From contig JAQGBZ010000324.1 in NCBI GenBank assembly GCA_034687125.1, positions 1-64,000 of the forward strand: a DNA stretch of 64,000 nucleotides, given 5' to 3'. Below the pieces are notes generated by a model that did not search any database, was not told where the DNA came from, and worked only from the letters and a program-made list of their open reading frames with translations. Source of the stretch: Neelides folsomi (lineage: Eukaryota; Arthropoda; Collembola; Neelipleona; Neelidae). Positions 26,006-36,322 of this stretch are shown piece by piece (position 1 is the stretch's first letter; the number at the start of each line of letters is the position of its first letter). The position numbers were made by a program, and so were the translations under genes.

Positions 26006-26590
26006 CAGCGAGCGTCAGAAGTAACGGACACATCTAATCCGTTTTTATTTCCGAAACTATTAAACTTAGGATATTCTAACTAACTGGATCTTAAAGACAA
26101 AGGTCTAAAATAGATTTAGCCAAATTATGAAAAATATCGGTTAAATATTAAGGTTAGTTTATTTCAATTCAGCGCAAAAATTCAAATACATGGGATTTGG
26201 CATTTCTCCTATTGCTAATTTTATCATCTATAATAAATATCTGAACATTTAATGTGAACAAATTAATAATTAAAAATGTAATTATTTATAAAAAGTGTAA
26301 TTAAATTTATGTTATTTGAACTCCACTGATTTCAACAATCCTCTGAAGTCATGGTGAAAGTTCCGCGCATTCTAGCAAACAGTTTTTCAATATGAAGCTT
26401 ATCTCTATCTTTTTCCATGTATTTGAATTTTTGCGCGGAATTGAAATAAACTAGCCTTAATATTTATTCGATCTTTTTCATAATATGGCTAAATCAATTC
26501 TAGACATTTGTCTTTAAGGTCCACTTAGTTTGAATATCCTAAGTTCAATAGTTTCGGAGATAAAAATAGGTTCAATGTATATACTGACCT
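26006..26590. mobile_element. Decayed Tc1/mariner-like element
   Basis: The left end follows TATA and starts cagcgagcgtcagaagtaac, typical of Tc1-type termini. The next 190 bases are present in inverted orientation at about 26405-26580 (for example tttccgaaactattaaactt against aagttcaatagtttcgga). The right terminus itself is degraded, so the exact end and the TA duplication there cannot be set. The 200-base middle has only a weak resemblance, on the minus strand near 26310-26400, to a Tc1 transposase C-terminus, with stops. It is non-functional. Confidence 0.75.
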
Positions 26591-27403
26591 TAAATTGTTT
26601 TTCTAATAAAAATCGTAAATTTTATTCTATTTATTTTTATTATTCAAAGTTCATATTTTTGATGGTATGCTAAATAATAATAATGTTATTGATGACATTA
26701 AAATAAATTTAACCGTAAACTAATTTTATGTTTTAATTTTACAATTTATGAATAAAATATAAAATAGGATTATTGATCATGATTAATACTATATGCTTAG
26801 AAAAATAATTATTTAGTAATGATTAAATTTTAAATGTCAATACAAACATAGTATTGTATAAAAATTATTTGACATGGTAAACTAGTTAATAATTTAATAA
26901 AATAAAAGAATAACATAAATTACTTGCATATATTTGTATGTATTAGAGTATTTGCATTGTATATCAGTAAATGCAACTGCAAATAATTTTTGTATGGATA
27001 TAATATTTAATATATGGTATATAAAATATACCTATTAGAATACATACCATGCATACCACAAATGACAAAAGTTATAAAACCAAATATTATTTAATCGATT
27101 TTATTTTTAATTAAGCCATAGAATGAGGAAGTAAATAGTTATTTATTTATTTTCCCATAAAATTAACAATAAATCATTTTCTACTTTTCACCATATATAA
27201 AATTTCTCAAAATGAATAGTTTTTAATATAAAAAATGTTGATTTTACAATCTTATTTGCCGAGTTGAAGTAAATTTTCATAAATTTTCATAACACCCAAC
27301 CTTAACTTAAAGAGTCTAAAGGTAAATATTTAAATAGAATTATTAATATAAATTTTAGCCATTTTTCAGATTCAAAACTATAACCAATACAATTTTGTTT
27401 CAG
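26591..27403. other. AT-rich intergenic stretch
   Basis: No coding exon is supported. The end may contain a non-coding 5' exon and short intron of the next gene, because an acceptor (TTTTGTTTCAG) ends exactly at the base before its ATG. Confidence 0.4.
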
Positions 27404-28558
27404 ATGTTTGTTAATTACAGAATAATTTACTGTTTGTTCACTTTGTTTTTGTTGACCATTGAACAAGAAATAACCACCACAACAACTCTAACAACTGCTG
27501 CTTCAGAAATTACAACAACTCTAGCAGCTTCGACAGCAGAAACTACAACAACAAATCCAGGAGCCCGAACTGCAGAAACTACAGCAACAACTCCTTCAGG
27601 TCCAACAGCAGAAACAACAACTCCTTCAGGTCCAACAGAAGAAACAACAATAACTCCTTCAGATCCAAAAGCAGAAACTACAACTCCTGGACCTCCAGGT
27701 CCAGAAGTTATAACAGAAGGTGCCCAAACACTTCCTGCAACAACAATAACCACAGCATTGCCACCAAGTGGGTCAAATGGTGACGTCCCTGCACCACAAG
27801 AACGAAATAATGATGGAATGATTAGAACAACAGAGCCACCAAAATCAACTGAAAGTCCTCCGGATGCAGGAACAACAGAAGCCCCAAGAGAGGGAAGTAT
27901 CCCCCCAGGACTTGAATTTGAAAATACTGCGTGGAAAAAACTTGCAGTGGACCTTTCAAATACTCCGGTAGAAGGAGAACCAAATTACAAAAAAGTACGT
28001 AAAGACTGGGAAGAGTCTAAAACATGCACAACATTAAGAAGAAAACGACCAACTGGAGCAACTGGAACTGGAGGAAGTGGCGGTGGAGCTGAAACAACAC
28101 AAGCAAGTGGAGCAGGTGGCGGTGTAACAGAACCACCATTGGGTGGAGCGAGTGGCGATGGAGCAAATCCACCATCAAATGGAGACACTCCCAGTGGAGG
28201 AGCCAGAAGAAAGCGCCATCTATTAGGAAAAAATCAAAAGACATATCAAGCAATATACGAAGCATGCATCAGACTTGGACTGTGGGATTTAGAAAAGCCC
28301 TTACCTTATCCATTAACTACAACAACAACTCAATCCCCTCATTATTCAGTTCCGCCAAAAACCGACGCTGAGAAGAATATTGCTATAAAGAAGTATGGCC
28401 TTGCGTGCAAAGGTTTGAGAAGAGTCACCAACAAACCAAACCCAAAGAAAAAACGACAAGCAAAGACACAATCACATTTACAAGAATTGCTCAAATATTG
28501 TCAAGCTATTGGAATTATTAAAGATGTGAATTCAGTGCCAGTTGCCAGTGGCAGTTAA
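27404..28558 (+). CDS. Secreted mucin-like protein with basic cleavage sites
   Basis: The frame encodes 384 residues from the ATG at 27404, which directly follows a TTTTGTTTCAG acceptor; the 5' leader is probably spliced. A hydrophobic signal peptide (about residues 1-21, IIYCLFTLFLLTIEQ) precedes a Thr/Pro/Ala-rich region to about residue 165 with repeats of the type PSGPTAETTT, expected to be heavily O-glycosylated. A Gly/Ala-rich spacer at about 215-265 lies between two basic clusters (RRKRP near 212, RRKRH near 268), and a third (KKKRQ) is near 347; all resemble furin-type proprotein sites. The C-terminal third has Cys in short helical-looking segments (IYEACIRLGLWDL, KYGLACKGL, LLKYCQAIGI). 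I do not recognise the family. The upstream neighbour is another Thr-rich secreted protein, but the two sequences are unrelated outside Thr richness. Confidence 0.78.
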   Translation: MFVNYRIIYCLFTLFLLTIEQEITTTTTLTTAASEITTTLAASTAETTTTNPGARTAETTATTPSGPTAETTTPSGPTEETTITPSDPKAETTTPGPPGPEVITEGAQTLPATTITTALPPSGSNGDVPAPQERNNDGMIRTTEPPKSTESPPDAGTTEAPREGSIPPGLEFENTAWKKLAVDLSNTPVEGEPNYKKVRKDWEESKTCTTLRRKRPTGATGTGGSGGGAETTQASGAGGGVTEPPLGGASGDGANPPSNGDTPSGGARRKRHLLGKNQKTYQAIYEACIRLGLWDLEKPLPYPLTTTTTQSPHYSVPPKTDAEKNIAIKKYGLACKGLRRVTNKPNPKKKRQAKTQSHLQELLKYCQAIGIIKDVNSVPVASGS

Positions 28559-28831
28559 AATATTATTTTGGTCAAAATAGTTTTATCGAATTTAATGAAT
28601 GTTATTTAATTAACTTTTTAATTTCAATTTGTAATTATTCATTTGTTGTATTAACTATTAACTAAAATATTTAATTATTATATGTGCTCTTTGATATGGT
28701 AGGTAGTACGTAAAGTATAGTCCACATACATAGCTATATGTATAGGTATAGTTAAGTTATTTAAGTATAATAATCCCGTTAAATATGATTTGTAAACATG
28801 TTTATTTATTCACTTGCACAAAATAAATTAA

Positions 28832-29395
28832 TTATTCTACACATCTCCCACTTAAAATAGAAGAGAATTTATCATCAACGCGTCGGTCTAATGAAGGATA
28901 AAATCCGCTTCGGAACATTTGGGAAGCTCCGCCGCATCCTTTGTCTTCGAATAAAGTAAAACATTCATTGCCATAAATTTGCAAAGAAGAGACTTGATCA
29001 TTAAAATTGTAATTTAATTGAACACACTTTCCAGATTCAATTAAAATATCCATTTTAGGACCTATAATTCAAAAAATAAATTATTAAATATTTAAAACAA
29101 TAATTGACATTTATTATTAAATTATTACGTTACTAGGTTACTAATATTTATTCAATTAATAATCGTCAGTTTTTTAACAAAATGAATAAGAATTGTTTTT
29201 ACCGTTAAAATTTTTGTCTCTGTATAATTTGGCCTTTGGCATTGTTCTATCGTTATTCATACTTCTTCCATTCAGATCAATTCCTGATCGTGCATTTGAA
29301 AGATAGTTTTCATAATTTCCAATAATCATTTTCCTACAGTTTATTAATTCATTTGAGATAATGACGATAACAATCAAAATACTTTTTATATACAT
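28832..29395 (-). CDS. Secreted single-domain beta/gamma-crystallin-like protein
   Basis: Two exons on the minus strand, 29395-29203 and 29061-28832, joined in phase 1 across AAC-G/GTAAAA...TATAG/GT, give 140 residues. The start has a signal peptide (MYIKSILIVIVIISNELINC). Residues about 54-138 form one beta/gamma-crystallin domain: AKLYRDKNFNG opening strand, ESGKCVQL, YNFNDQVSSLQI, then CFTLFEDKGCGG and a closing DDKFSSI strand. The intron falls just after the first motif. Such secreted single-domain crystallins occur in many invertebrates, often as Ca-binding or matrix proteins. Here the ND..SS type sites are only partly kept, so calcium binding is uncertain. The assignment to the fold is strong. 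Confidence 0.85.
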
Positions 29396-30454
29396 TTTAT
29401 ATAAAGAATGGGGATATTTATTATTGCAAAATGACTGAAATTAAAAACAAAGTTATACCTGATAGCTTTTTAATAATTAATGCTCCAGTAAAATTGAATT
29501 CTTTTATATACAAATGTACATTCATTACAGGATATAGACAATTTTATAAAGAACTTTAAATTTTATTTCCTATTTCTTAGTCATTCCATATTTTTTTAAA
29601 TTCGAAGTTTTACTAATAATTTTACAAATCGATTAACTTTAATTTAAATCAATATGAATGACATTTCTTGTATCACTGAAATATTAAAAGGAAATATACT
29701 CATACAAATGTACATTTATTACTGGATACAGACAATTTTATAAAGAACTTTAAATTTAATTTCCTATTTCTTAATCATTACATTGTATTTAAATTTGGAA
29801 TTTTACTAATAATTTTACAAATCGATTATCTTTAATTTAAATCAATATGAGTGACATTCCTTGTACCACTGAAATATACTCAATCAGGTTTTATTCATCA
29901 AGTATATTAAGAATTTTGACCACAAACAACTTGAAGTTGAAGCTACCCAATAAACCAGGAATCATTGAAATATGGTTAAATAAAGGTATTTCACTTCCTT
30001 AAATTAACGTTGAGAATGTCCGCGTAGATATCGTAGAAATAACATTCACGCTAAAATATGGTTAAATAAACGTTAATTTAACGTTGAATAAAGAAATCGA
30101 TATTGGTTGAATAAACGTTAAATTAATTTTAAATATTCTATTACTTAATAATGCTAAAAATGCGAAATAGGTACCGAATTTGATTATTTTATTTCAGAAT
30201 TATTTTTATTCATTCAATTCAATGTAGGAATAGATACATATTTAAAGGAATTACAATGTAGAATTATAATAGGAACTAAAATACATTTTTTGGTTATAAA
30301 CGAGTTTAGAATTACAAACAAATATTCCTAAATGTGAACTATATAGGATAATTATAAAAAAACTCCTATAATTAATATAAAGTAGCGGGTATATATACCT
30401 CTTTACCTGGTTCAAAATTTGTTTCGAGTAAGTATACTTCTTTTCAGTTATACG
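29396..30454. other. Intergenic region with repeats
   Basis: Contains the 194-bp tandem repeat described separately. From about 29965 to 30130 a loosely repeated word (atggttaaataaacgtt) recurs three times. No coding sequence is supported. Confidence 0.45.
29511..29885. repeat. Two-copy direct tandem repeat, period 194 bp
   Basis: Copy 1 begins caaatgtacattcattac at 29511 and copy 2 begins caaatgtacatttattac at 29705. Both run through acaattttataaagaacttt, ttactaataattttacaaat and atcaatatgaatgacatt with about 90% identity by eye. The repeat lies just 5' of the crystallin gene. Confidence 0.85.
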
Positions 30455-30566
30455 ACGAATTTCGAATTTGTATACCTGTTTTCAGGTATGTATAACTGTT
30501 TCCTGGTATACATGCCCGTTTTCAGGTATGCATGTACCTGTTTTCGGGTATACATACCTGTTTTCA
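30455..30566. repeat. Short tandem repeat of ggtatacatacctgttttca type
   Basis: Four to five degenerate copies of an approximately 20-22 base unit (tacctgttttcaggtatgta and variants) stand in a row. Each unit contains an imperfect palindrome around ggtatac/gtatacc. The array abuts the transposase relic. Confidence 0.75.
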
Positions 30567-30904
30567 CACCCAAGGTCTTGACCCCAACCGACGATCTGCT
30601 AATGTCAACTTCTCTAGAAAGTCTTCTGATTGACGGTTAGTTAAACTGGTCGGTCTTCAAGTGGACGTCTTAAAGCGTGAAGATTTTCTTCTACTCGAAT
30701 TGTTCTTTGTTTTCCAGGAATTTATTTGTTCAAAACACTTCCTGTTTCTTTAAACTTCTTTACTAAATTTCTTATTGTTTGGCAATTTGGAGCCAATGTG
30801 TCAAATGGCCAGTTTTAAACAACTCTTGCTACTTTCTTTTTTTGAGCAAAAACCTCAATAATGTTAACCTTTACCTCTTTACTTAAACGGCGTTGTTTAT
30901 CCAT
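30565..30904 (-). pseudogene. Decayed transposase N-terminus (HTH, mariner-related)
   Basis: Read from 30904 downward the frame opens MDKQRRLSKEVKVNIIEV, then after one stop continues TIRNLVKKFKETGSVLNK, a stop, GKQRTIRVEENL and ALRRPLEDRPV, with further stops beyond. The RNLVKKF.ETGSV...R..R..ENL pattern is the helix-turn-helix region (DUF4817 type) found at the start of many arthropod mariner/Tc1-related transposases. Several in-frame stops and no catalytic DDE region in the window make it a dead fragment. Confidence 0.75.
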
Positions 30905-31975
30905 TTTTAAAGTTGGAGATAAATGAGAAAGATGAAAAGAGAAAAGCAGGGAGACTCAACGAAAAGTCGATGTCGTTTATTTAGGTTTTGAAAATTTCAG
31001 TTTATAGCTTGCCATATAATAATATATTGTATTCCCCATCTTATGAATATCTTAATATCATTTTATCATTAACAATTTTAAGGTTATTATCGATTTAAAA
31101 AAAACCTATCGACTACTGGGCCACTCTGCATAAGGTAGTAAAATGTAATCAGATGTATTATAGTGGTGTTGTATATGAGTTGTAATCTTACTATATCCTG
31201 GCCTATAGGTAAATAAGTCAAAGCAATATTCTGGTCATCGGGTCCCCTATTCGGATAATAAAAAAAAGTTTTCATGCTGCCGATCAAGGTCAAATTAAGA
31301 ATCTAGTGTATCCTATGTTGGGCCGCCTAAAAAGATCCCGCATGCTGGCTAGTGGCAGAAATCAAAATGATCCATGGTTTGTTTCATAGGCATAAAACTA
31401 CTCCGAGTCCAATAGGTAAGTATTCCAAGAAAAGATAATCCTTTTACCTCATATGTTTGGTTTTCCGTAAGGTTGTATAGCACACAAACAATTATAATTT
31501 AAAGAATACAATGGGAATTTTCATAAATTTATAGGCACTCCGGAATGATGGGTGCTATTGACAATCTGACATGTGCCCTTACATCTTATAGACTATAGAT
31601 ACACATAAATACTATACACAATACCGTACATGTAGGATTTTAAATTCTTAAATTATATTAGTGTTTTCTGGTACGTGTGTTTTCACAGTGATAATATACG
31701 TATTTACGGTATTGGTGGGTGAAAGTTTCGATTTAATTAATCTTAAAGGTGAAAAGTACTTTTTATTATACAATGCCATTATTATATAAGATCACATAGG
31801 GAATAATGAAAATCATAGCAAAATCCATGGAAATTTTGTATCTTTATTTACTCTGTGATCTTAAAAAGTCCATTATGTATAAATATATTGTAATTATAAT
31901 TACTTTACGTTTGGAATGAATTTCAGACAATTTAAACCTAATTAATATTAATTTATTGATTTTATTTGATTCAAT
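30905..31975. other. Intergenic/relic region
   Basis: At 31380-31440 on the minus strand a short segment reads LGILTYWTRSSFMPMK, matching the C-terminal segment of the relic at 31976-32951 (VGIFTYWTRRNLMAIL); the DNA word ctccgagtccaataggtaa is shared at 31401 and 32044. It is a second, more decayed copy of the same gene end. Nothing else is supported. Confidence 0.5.
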
Positions 31976-32951
31976 TCAAGGAAAGATAACAAGAATGTTC
32001 GATATGTTTTCAACTGCAAAGGATAAAATCGCCATTAAATTTCTCCGAGTCCAATAGGTAAAAATCCCAACTGGAATAATTAAAGCCCGTGTGCTTCTTT
32101 TTTGAGCTTTCAACTTGTTTAATTTATATTTTATTTTCCAATGAGCTTTTGTGCGATTGGAAATTAAATTAAAGATTTCCTGAGAGTAAAAGTTATTTAG
32201 ATATTTAATACACATTTCTGTAGGCTCAATACAAGTTTTTGAAAAACTAAAAATCGATAATGAACTGATAAACAAGATCATGAATAAGATTATTATTATA
32301 TAGAAACTTATTTCGTAATGATATTTTATTAAGCAAACTGTCGTGAAAATAATACAATAATCAACACAAAATGTCACATAAGCATATACATTTGATAAAA
32401 TTGAAAACAAACGCGTCTTGATTTCATATTTTCTAATCTATAACGGAATGATATAATTCAATGATGACCTTTACTCTCCAGACTCTGAGCCAATGCATTT
32501 CACCGGTTTGAATTTGATTTAGATTTCCTCACTTTTAATTGCTATAGATTAAAATTATAATAATAATTTCCAAATTCTGAAACCCGAGAATTGCATTGGC
32601 TCGACGTCTGGAGAGTAGTTATTTTTATATTATTAGAGAAAATATATTAATTAAGGTACTTTGTAAACGCTTCACAAAACTTCATAAAGGTTAAGCTAAA
32701 CGTTAAAAGAAATAGAGCAAAAAATTGCATCAACAAAAAATTGTAAACAACTGTATAACCATCAATGACAAAAAATATACAAGATAAAATGAAATAATTT
32801 TTTTTGTAAGCAAATTGAAACAAACTCTACGATTGTTTTATAAATGGGGAAAAGAAAAACATTAAAGAAGTCGGAATGCAAAATCTCCAAAAGTTATTTA
32901 TGATGAATTCTTGAAATTGATTTCTTTGTACATCGATTTCTAAATGCTCAC
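31976..32951 (-). pseudogene. Chemoreceptor-like (gustatory receptor type) pseudogene
   Basis: Two exon-like blocks lie in one orientation. The first (32951 to about 32653, after a TATTTTAG acceptor) reads EHLEIDVQRNQFQEF then hydrophobic segments including FAYKKNYFILSCIFFV and LMQFFALFLLTFSLTF, with one in-frame TAG at 32829-32827. The second (about 32440-31976) carries two more hydrophobic segments (CVDYCIIFTTVCLI; SFYIIIILFMILFISSLSIF), a charged loop, and the terminus RALIIPVGIFTYWTRR...ILSFAVENISNIL. The order TM-loop-short basic stretch-final helix resembles insect-type gustatory receptors, whose last helix follows a similar loop. The family assignment is an inference from topology and this C-terminal pattern. 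The stop and a poor donor after the first block argue for a pseudogene. Confidence 0.5.
32474..32615. mobile_element. Short MITE with TA target duplication
   Basis: The 142-bp segment is bounded by TA and has inverted ends of about 30 bases (ctctccagactctgagccaa on the left; reverse complement ctctccagacgtcgagccaa from the right). It lies just 5' of, or within, the chemoreceptor relic. It has no coding capacity. Confidence 0.75.
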
Positions 32952-33183
32952 CTAAAATAATTAATAAATGAATTGTTTTTAAGCTTATTATAGCAATATT
33001 TTGGCCTATTACTATTATTTGGTTTTATTCATTTAAAAGTATAGCATAAGTTATAAATATTAAAATATTCAAATCTTTTTTGAATAGAAAATGCTTAAAT
33101 TTGATCTAAGGAAAAACATTTCGTAATATAGATTTATATTTAACCCTTGAAAGGGTTAATCAATTCTTTTCTTTATTATTTTC

Positions 33184-33962
33184 TTAAACATTTATTTGTG
33201 AAGTATAATCTCCTCTTTCCATTTCATTGATAAAAAAGTAAAGGACCCAAAGCATGTAAATTTCAAAAGTTGCCAGAGCGCTGATGAAGAAAACTTGAAT
33301 ATCGTTTCTATAGCGTGGAAGAAGAATTTCAGCCACCATTGTAAACAGCAAAATCAAAAATGATAAAACAAAACAAATTCGACACTTCAAAATACTTCTC
33401 TAAAAATCAAAAAACGATATAATTATTACTTAATTTTAAACATAACTAATGGATTTAAATTCATCTAAATAATCAATTCTTATAACATTAACTTCTATCA
33501 CTATTATATTTAAAAATTAAAAATGATTTACTTTGATTGCTCCAATAAAAAGTAAAATGTCGAGAATGAATGAGAGAGCAAAGTAAAATAATTGCAAAGA
33601 ATATGCAAATTTTTCTTCAAAATTCATATACAGGTGATGTGCGTGTGTGTGAGCTTTCAAATCCTCAGCTAAAATTTAAAAGGAACGTAATTAATTTTAA
33701 TTTAATTTTAATCACAACACTTACGCATGTCTTCTTCGGTCATCCAAAAAGTTTCAACAACGTTTGTTCTCCCCATAAATTCAATCCCAGTAATTGTCAG
33801 AAATGTAAAGTTCAATATCTAATTATAAAAATCTCTCATAAAATAATATTTTTAAAATATTTTAATATTTTAATAAAAAAAAGTATTTTATACCATTGAA
33901 ATTAGAGACAAAATCTTTGTTCCATTTTGTACGGAAAATCCCAATGAAGGATTCACCAACAT
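33184..33962 (-). CDS. Four-transmembrane small membrane protein (4 exons)
   Basis: The gene is visible only after splicing the minus strand: exons 33962-33894, 33818-33725, 33668-33532 and 33399-33184, joined at phases 0, 1 and 0, all with GT-AG ends (donors GTATAA, GTAAGT, GTAAAT). The product has 171 residues and no internal stops. Four hydrophobic helices are clear: about 17-37 (crossing the first junction), 76-100, 108-127 and 136-156. A short outer loop with GRTNVVETFW and a His-rich patch (KAHTHAHHL) lies between helices 1 and 2, and the tail is acidic (EMERGDY). Helix 4 (FEIYMLWVLYFFINEM) resembles the common arthropod four-TM proteins of unknown function that end in Y..LW.VYS.Y.EL type segments. 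The four open exons make the model convincing; the function is unknown. Confidence 0.82.
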
Positions 33963-34676
33963 TTTATATAATTTAAACTGATTATATGATAATAGGTAGT
34001 AGGAATTAGCAATTCATAAAACTATTTTATTTTAATATTTTATTGTTATTATAATGAACAAAAATATATTCTAAATTACATTAATTATTTATTTAACTAA
34101 AAATTTAAAGATACTAATATTTAAAGTTAATATAGATATTGTTTACTCAATCTCTTAGGTCAATTAGTTCTTTACTAATAGTATCATTAGTTTATAGTTT
34201 TCATTTAAATGACACTTATCATTATGGAATTTGATCTTTCAAATCAAAACTCGCCCTTTTCATTCTGTGGAGAGTTCAAAGAGCACGAAGGATTTTAAAT
34301 GAAGACAAGACAGTTTTAAGGCTTTATAGACATCAAGATGATAAAATCTGTATACCGCTACTAAAGTATATATTACATGGATTGGATTATGTATGTTATA
34401 GAAGTTCACTATATACCAATTACCAACTATAACTACAACATTACGTAATTTGGTTATAAAATTCATTGGTTTATGTTTCTTTATCTAAAATTACTCGATC
34501 AATGTTTTTAACCGATAAACATTCTTTGCAAGGTAAGTTGAGACTTTATTGAGTTGTTCTCTTATACTTTGCGAAGTTAAATCCCAAATACAAAGTCAAA
34601 CTTTCTAATTTTCGCTTTCGATTCTTTCATTTTCAAACATTAAATATTTCTAATTAATTGCTAATAATTAAGGACC
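33963..34676. other. Intergenic region
   Basis: AT-rich, no exon recognised. The sequence just before 34677 (taattaag) could serve as an acceptor for the zinc-finger relic. Confidence 0.4.
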
Positions 34677-35380
34677 GGTATTTCCGATGTGCCAACGATG
34701 GATGCCAAAAGTTTATTTAAACACTCACATCCGACTCCACACAAAAGAAAGACCTTTCAAATGCCCACTCTGCCCAAAACGATTTCTCCAACTCAACGTC
34801 TTAGTGAACCATGAAGTTTACCACACAATGGCAGTTTTCCGATGCAAAATTTGTGAAAAAATATTCAATTATTTTGGCAATTTAGTTAAGCATTCCTTCA
34901 ATTGTACACAAATCTACGAATGCCCGATGTGTTCTTACGAATCACCAAAGTTGAGCCATTTGGAAGATCATACGCGAATCCACACGAAAGAAAAACACAT
35001 TGGATGTCCGATGTGCAAAAAGCTTTTTGCTCATTTTGACAACTAGGCCAAACACATCCGAAACTACACAAAAGAAAAACCTCACATTTGTCAAATTTGA
35101 AAAAAGGGATTTGCCGAAGAGGAGGAATTGGCCGACCATGTGGAAACCCATCCCAGAATCCCATTGAAATGAAATTCCAATGCAAGATTTGTAAGAAGAA
35201 GTTTACGACTAAAAAGAAAATCTCTGAACATTCGATGTCACATCGAAGAAGAAAACAATTCCGTTTGCTGCTTCTGTGACAGAAAATTCGCTTCTTTGAC
35301 GCATTTGAGAAGTCACGCGAAGACTCTACAAGGAAGATCCAACTGTTTGAAACGTACCTGGAAATATTTGAAGGGTCTTA
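34677..35380 (+). pseudogene. Degenerate C2H2 zinc-finger gene
   Basis: An open stretch of about 120 codons starts at 34677 and contains finger remnants and fingers: YLNTHIRLHTKERPFKCPLC, CKICEKIFNYFGNLVKHSF, CPMCSYESPKLSHLEDHTRIH, then CPMCKKLFAHF. It stops at TAG 35044. Finger sequence nevertheless continues in the same frame (HICQI-stop-KKGFAEEEELADHVETH), in another frame (CKICKKKFTTKKKISEHSMSH near 35180) and again near 35265 (CCFCDRKFASLTHLRSH). At least two stops and a frame change break the series. The finger type (HTKERPF linkers) is close to the general C2H2 class and not to the array at 53.5-64 kb. It is either a pseudogene or a truncated gene ending at 35044. Confidence 0.75.
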
Positions 35381-36322
35381 AACATTAATTTTACAAAATA
35401 TTGTAAGTGTCATTTTTTATATTTCTCAGACTAGCTTTACAAGCGTAAAATATAATTTTTGTGTATAGATATAGGTAATAGATTTTATTAATTTTTATTC
35501 ATTCAATTTATCTTGTATCATTCAGAAGTTTTAGGTAAATTCTAAATAAATAGATTCTAAATATGTTGTGAGTTTAATAATTTATAGAAAAGACACTGCA
35601 AATTGTAATATGAACACGTTGTTCATTCTAAATAGAAAATGAATATTTTTGTCAAGTAAGGACCTTGCAGAATCTTAGTTAATTTAATTTTAAAAAGAAG
35701 TGAAATTATTTTTGTCATGAATTTTCTCAAAGTTAAATTTTATGAATAAATCTTATATATTTGACATTTCTAAATATATTACAAACGTTAATCATTTCAA
35801 TCGTATTCTTACATACATGTTTACCTTTTACTACACAAATTAGAACTACTTTCTTACCATTAGTATTTTGTAATTAATATGAACATGAAAATCATGTAAC
35901 AATATAAAGTGAGTAATTATAATAGTATTTCTTATTATAACATGATGCTTAAAATGGCCTTCAAAGGATTTCATAACAGCAGGGTTTTAACATTATTATT
36001 GTGTTTTGTATTTAGACCTTAAATTTACATACAATTTGTATGATACAAATCATGAAATCACCCAAAACCTATTAATAATAAGGATTATTTACTAAAAGGG
36101 ATTTTCTTAGCTTAACACTTATTTACTATTTTTATATCTCAACCAAGAAAGCAGTGATTTGTGTTCCATTCGTAGTTCGTAATGGGATAAAAATACTTTT
36201 AATTTTATTGCAGAAGATTTCTTTCCTTCCAGTATGGGTCAGTCAAATAAAAATTTCCTCCATATTACAAATCACACATGAAATAAAAGTTGTTTAGTTA
36301 AAGTTTCGCCGTTCTTCGTAAC
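35381..36322. other. Intergenic region
   Basis: No exon, RNA gene or repeat was recognised in this AT-rich stretch. Confidence 0.4.

Noticed and set aside
31087-31293. 68-codon minus-strand frame downstream of the transposase relic
   Set aside because: No recognisable domain and no splice context; may be decayed mobile DNA but cannot be assigned.
33570-33899. 109-codon plus-strand frame
   Set aside because: Lies antisense over exons 1-3 of the four-TM gene, whose spliced model is far more coherent.
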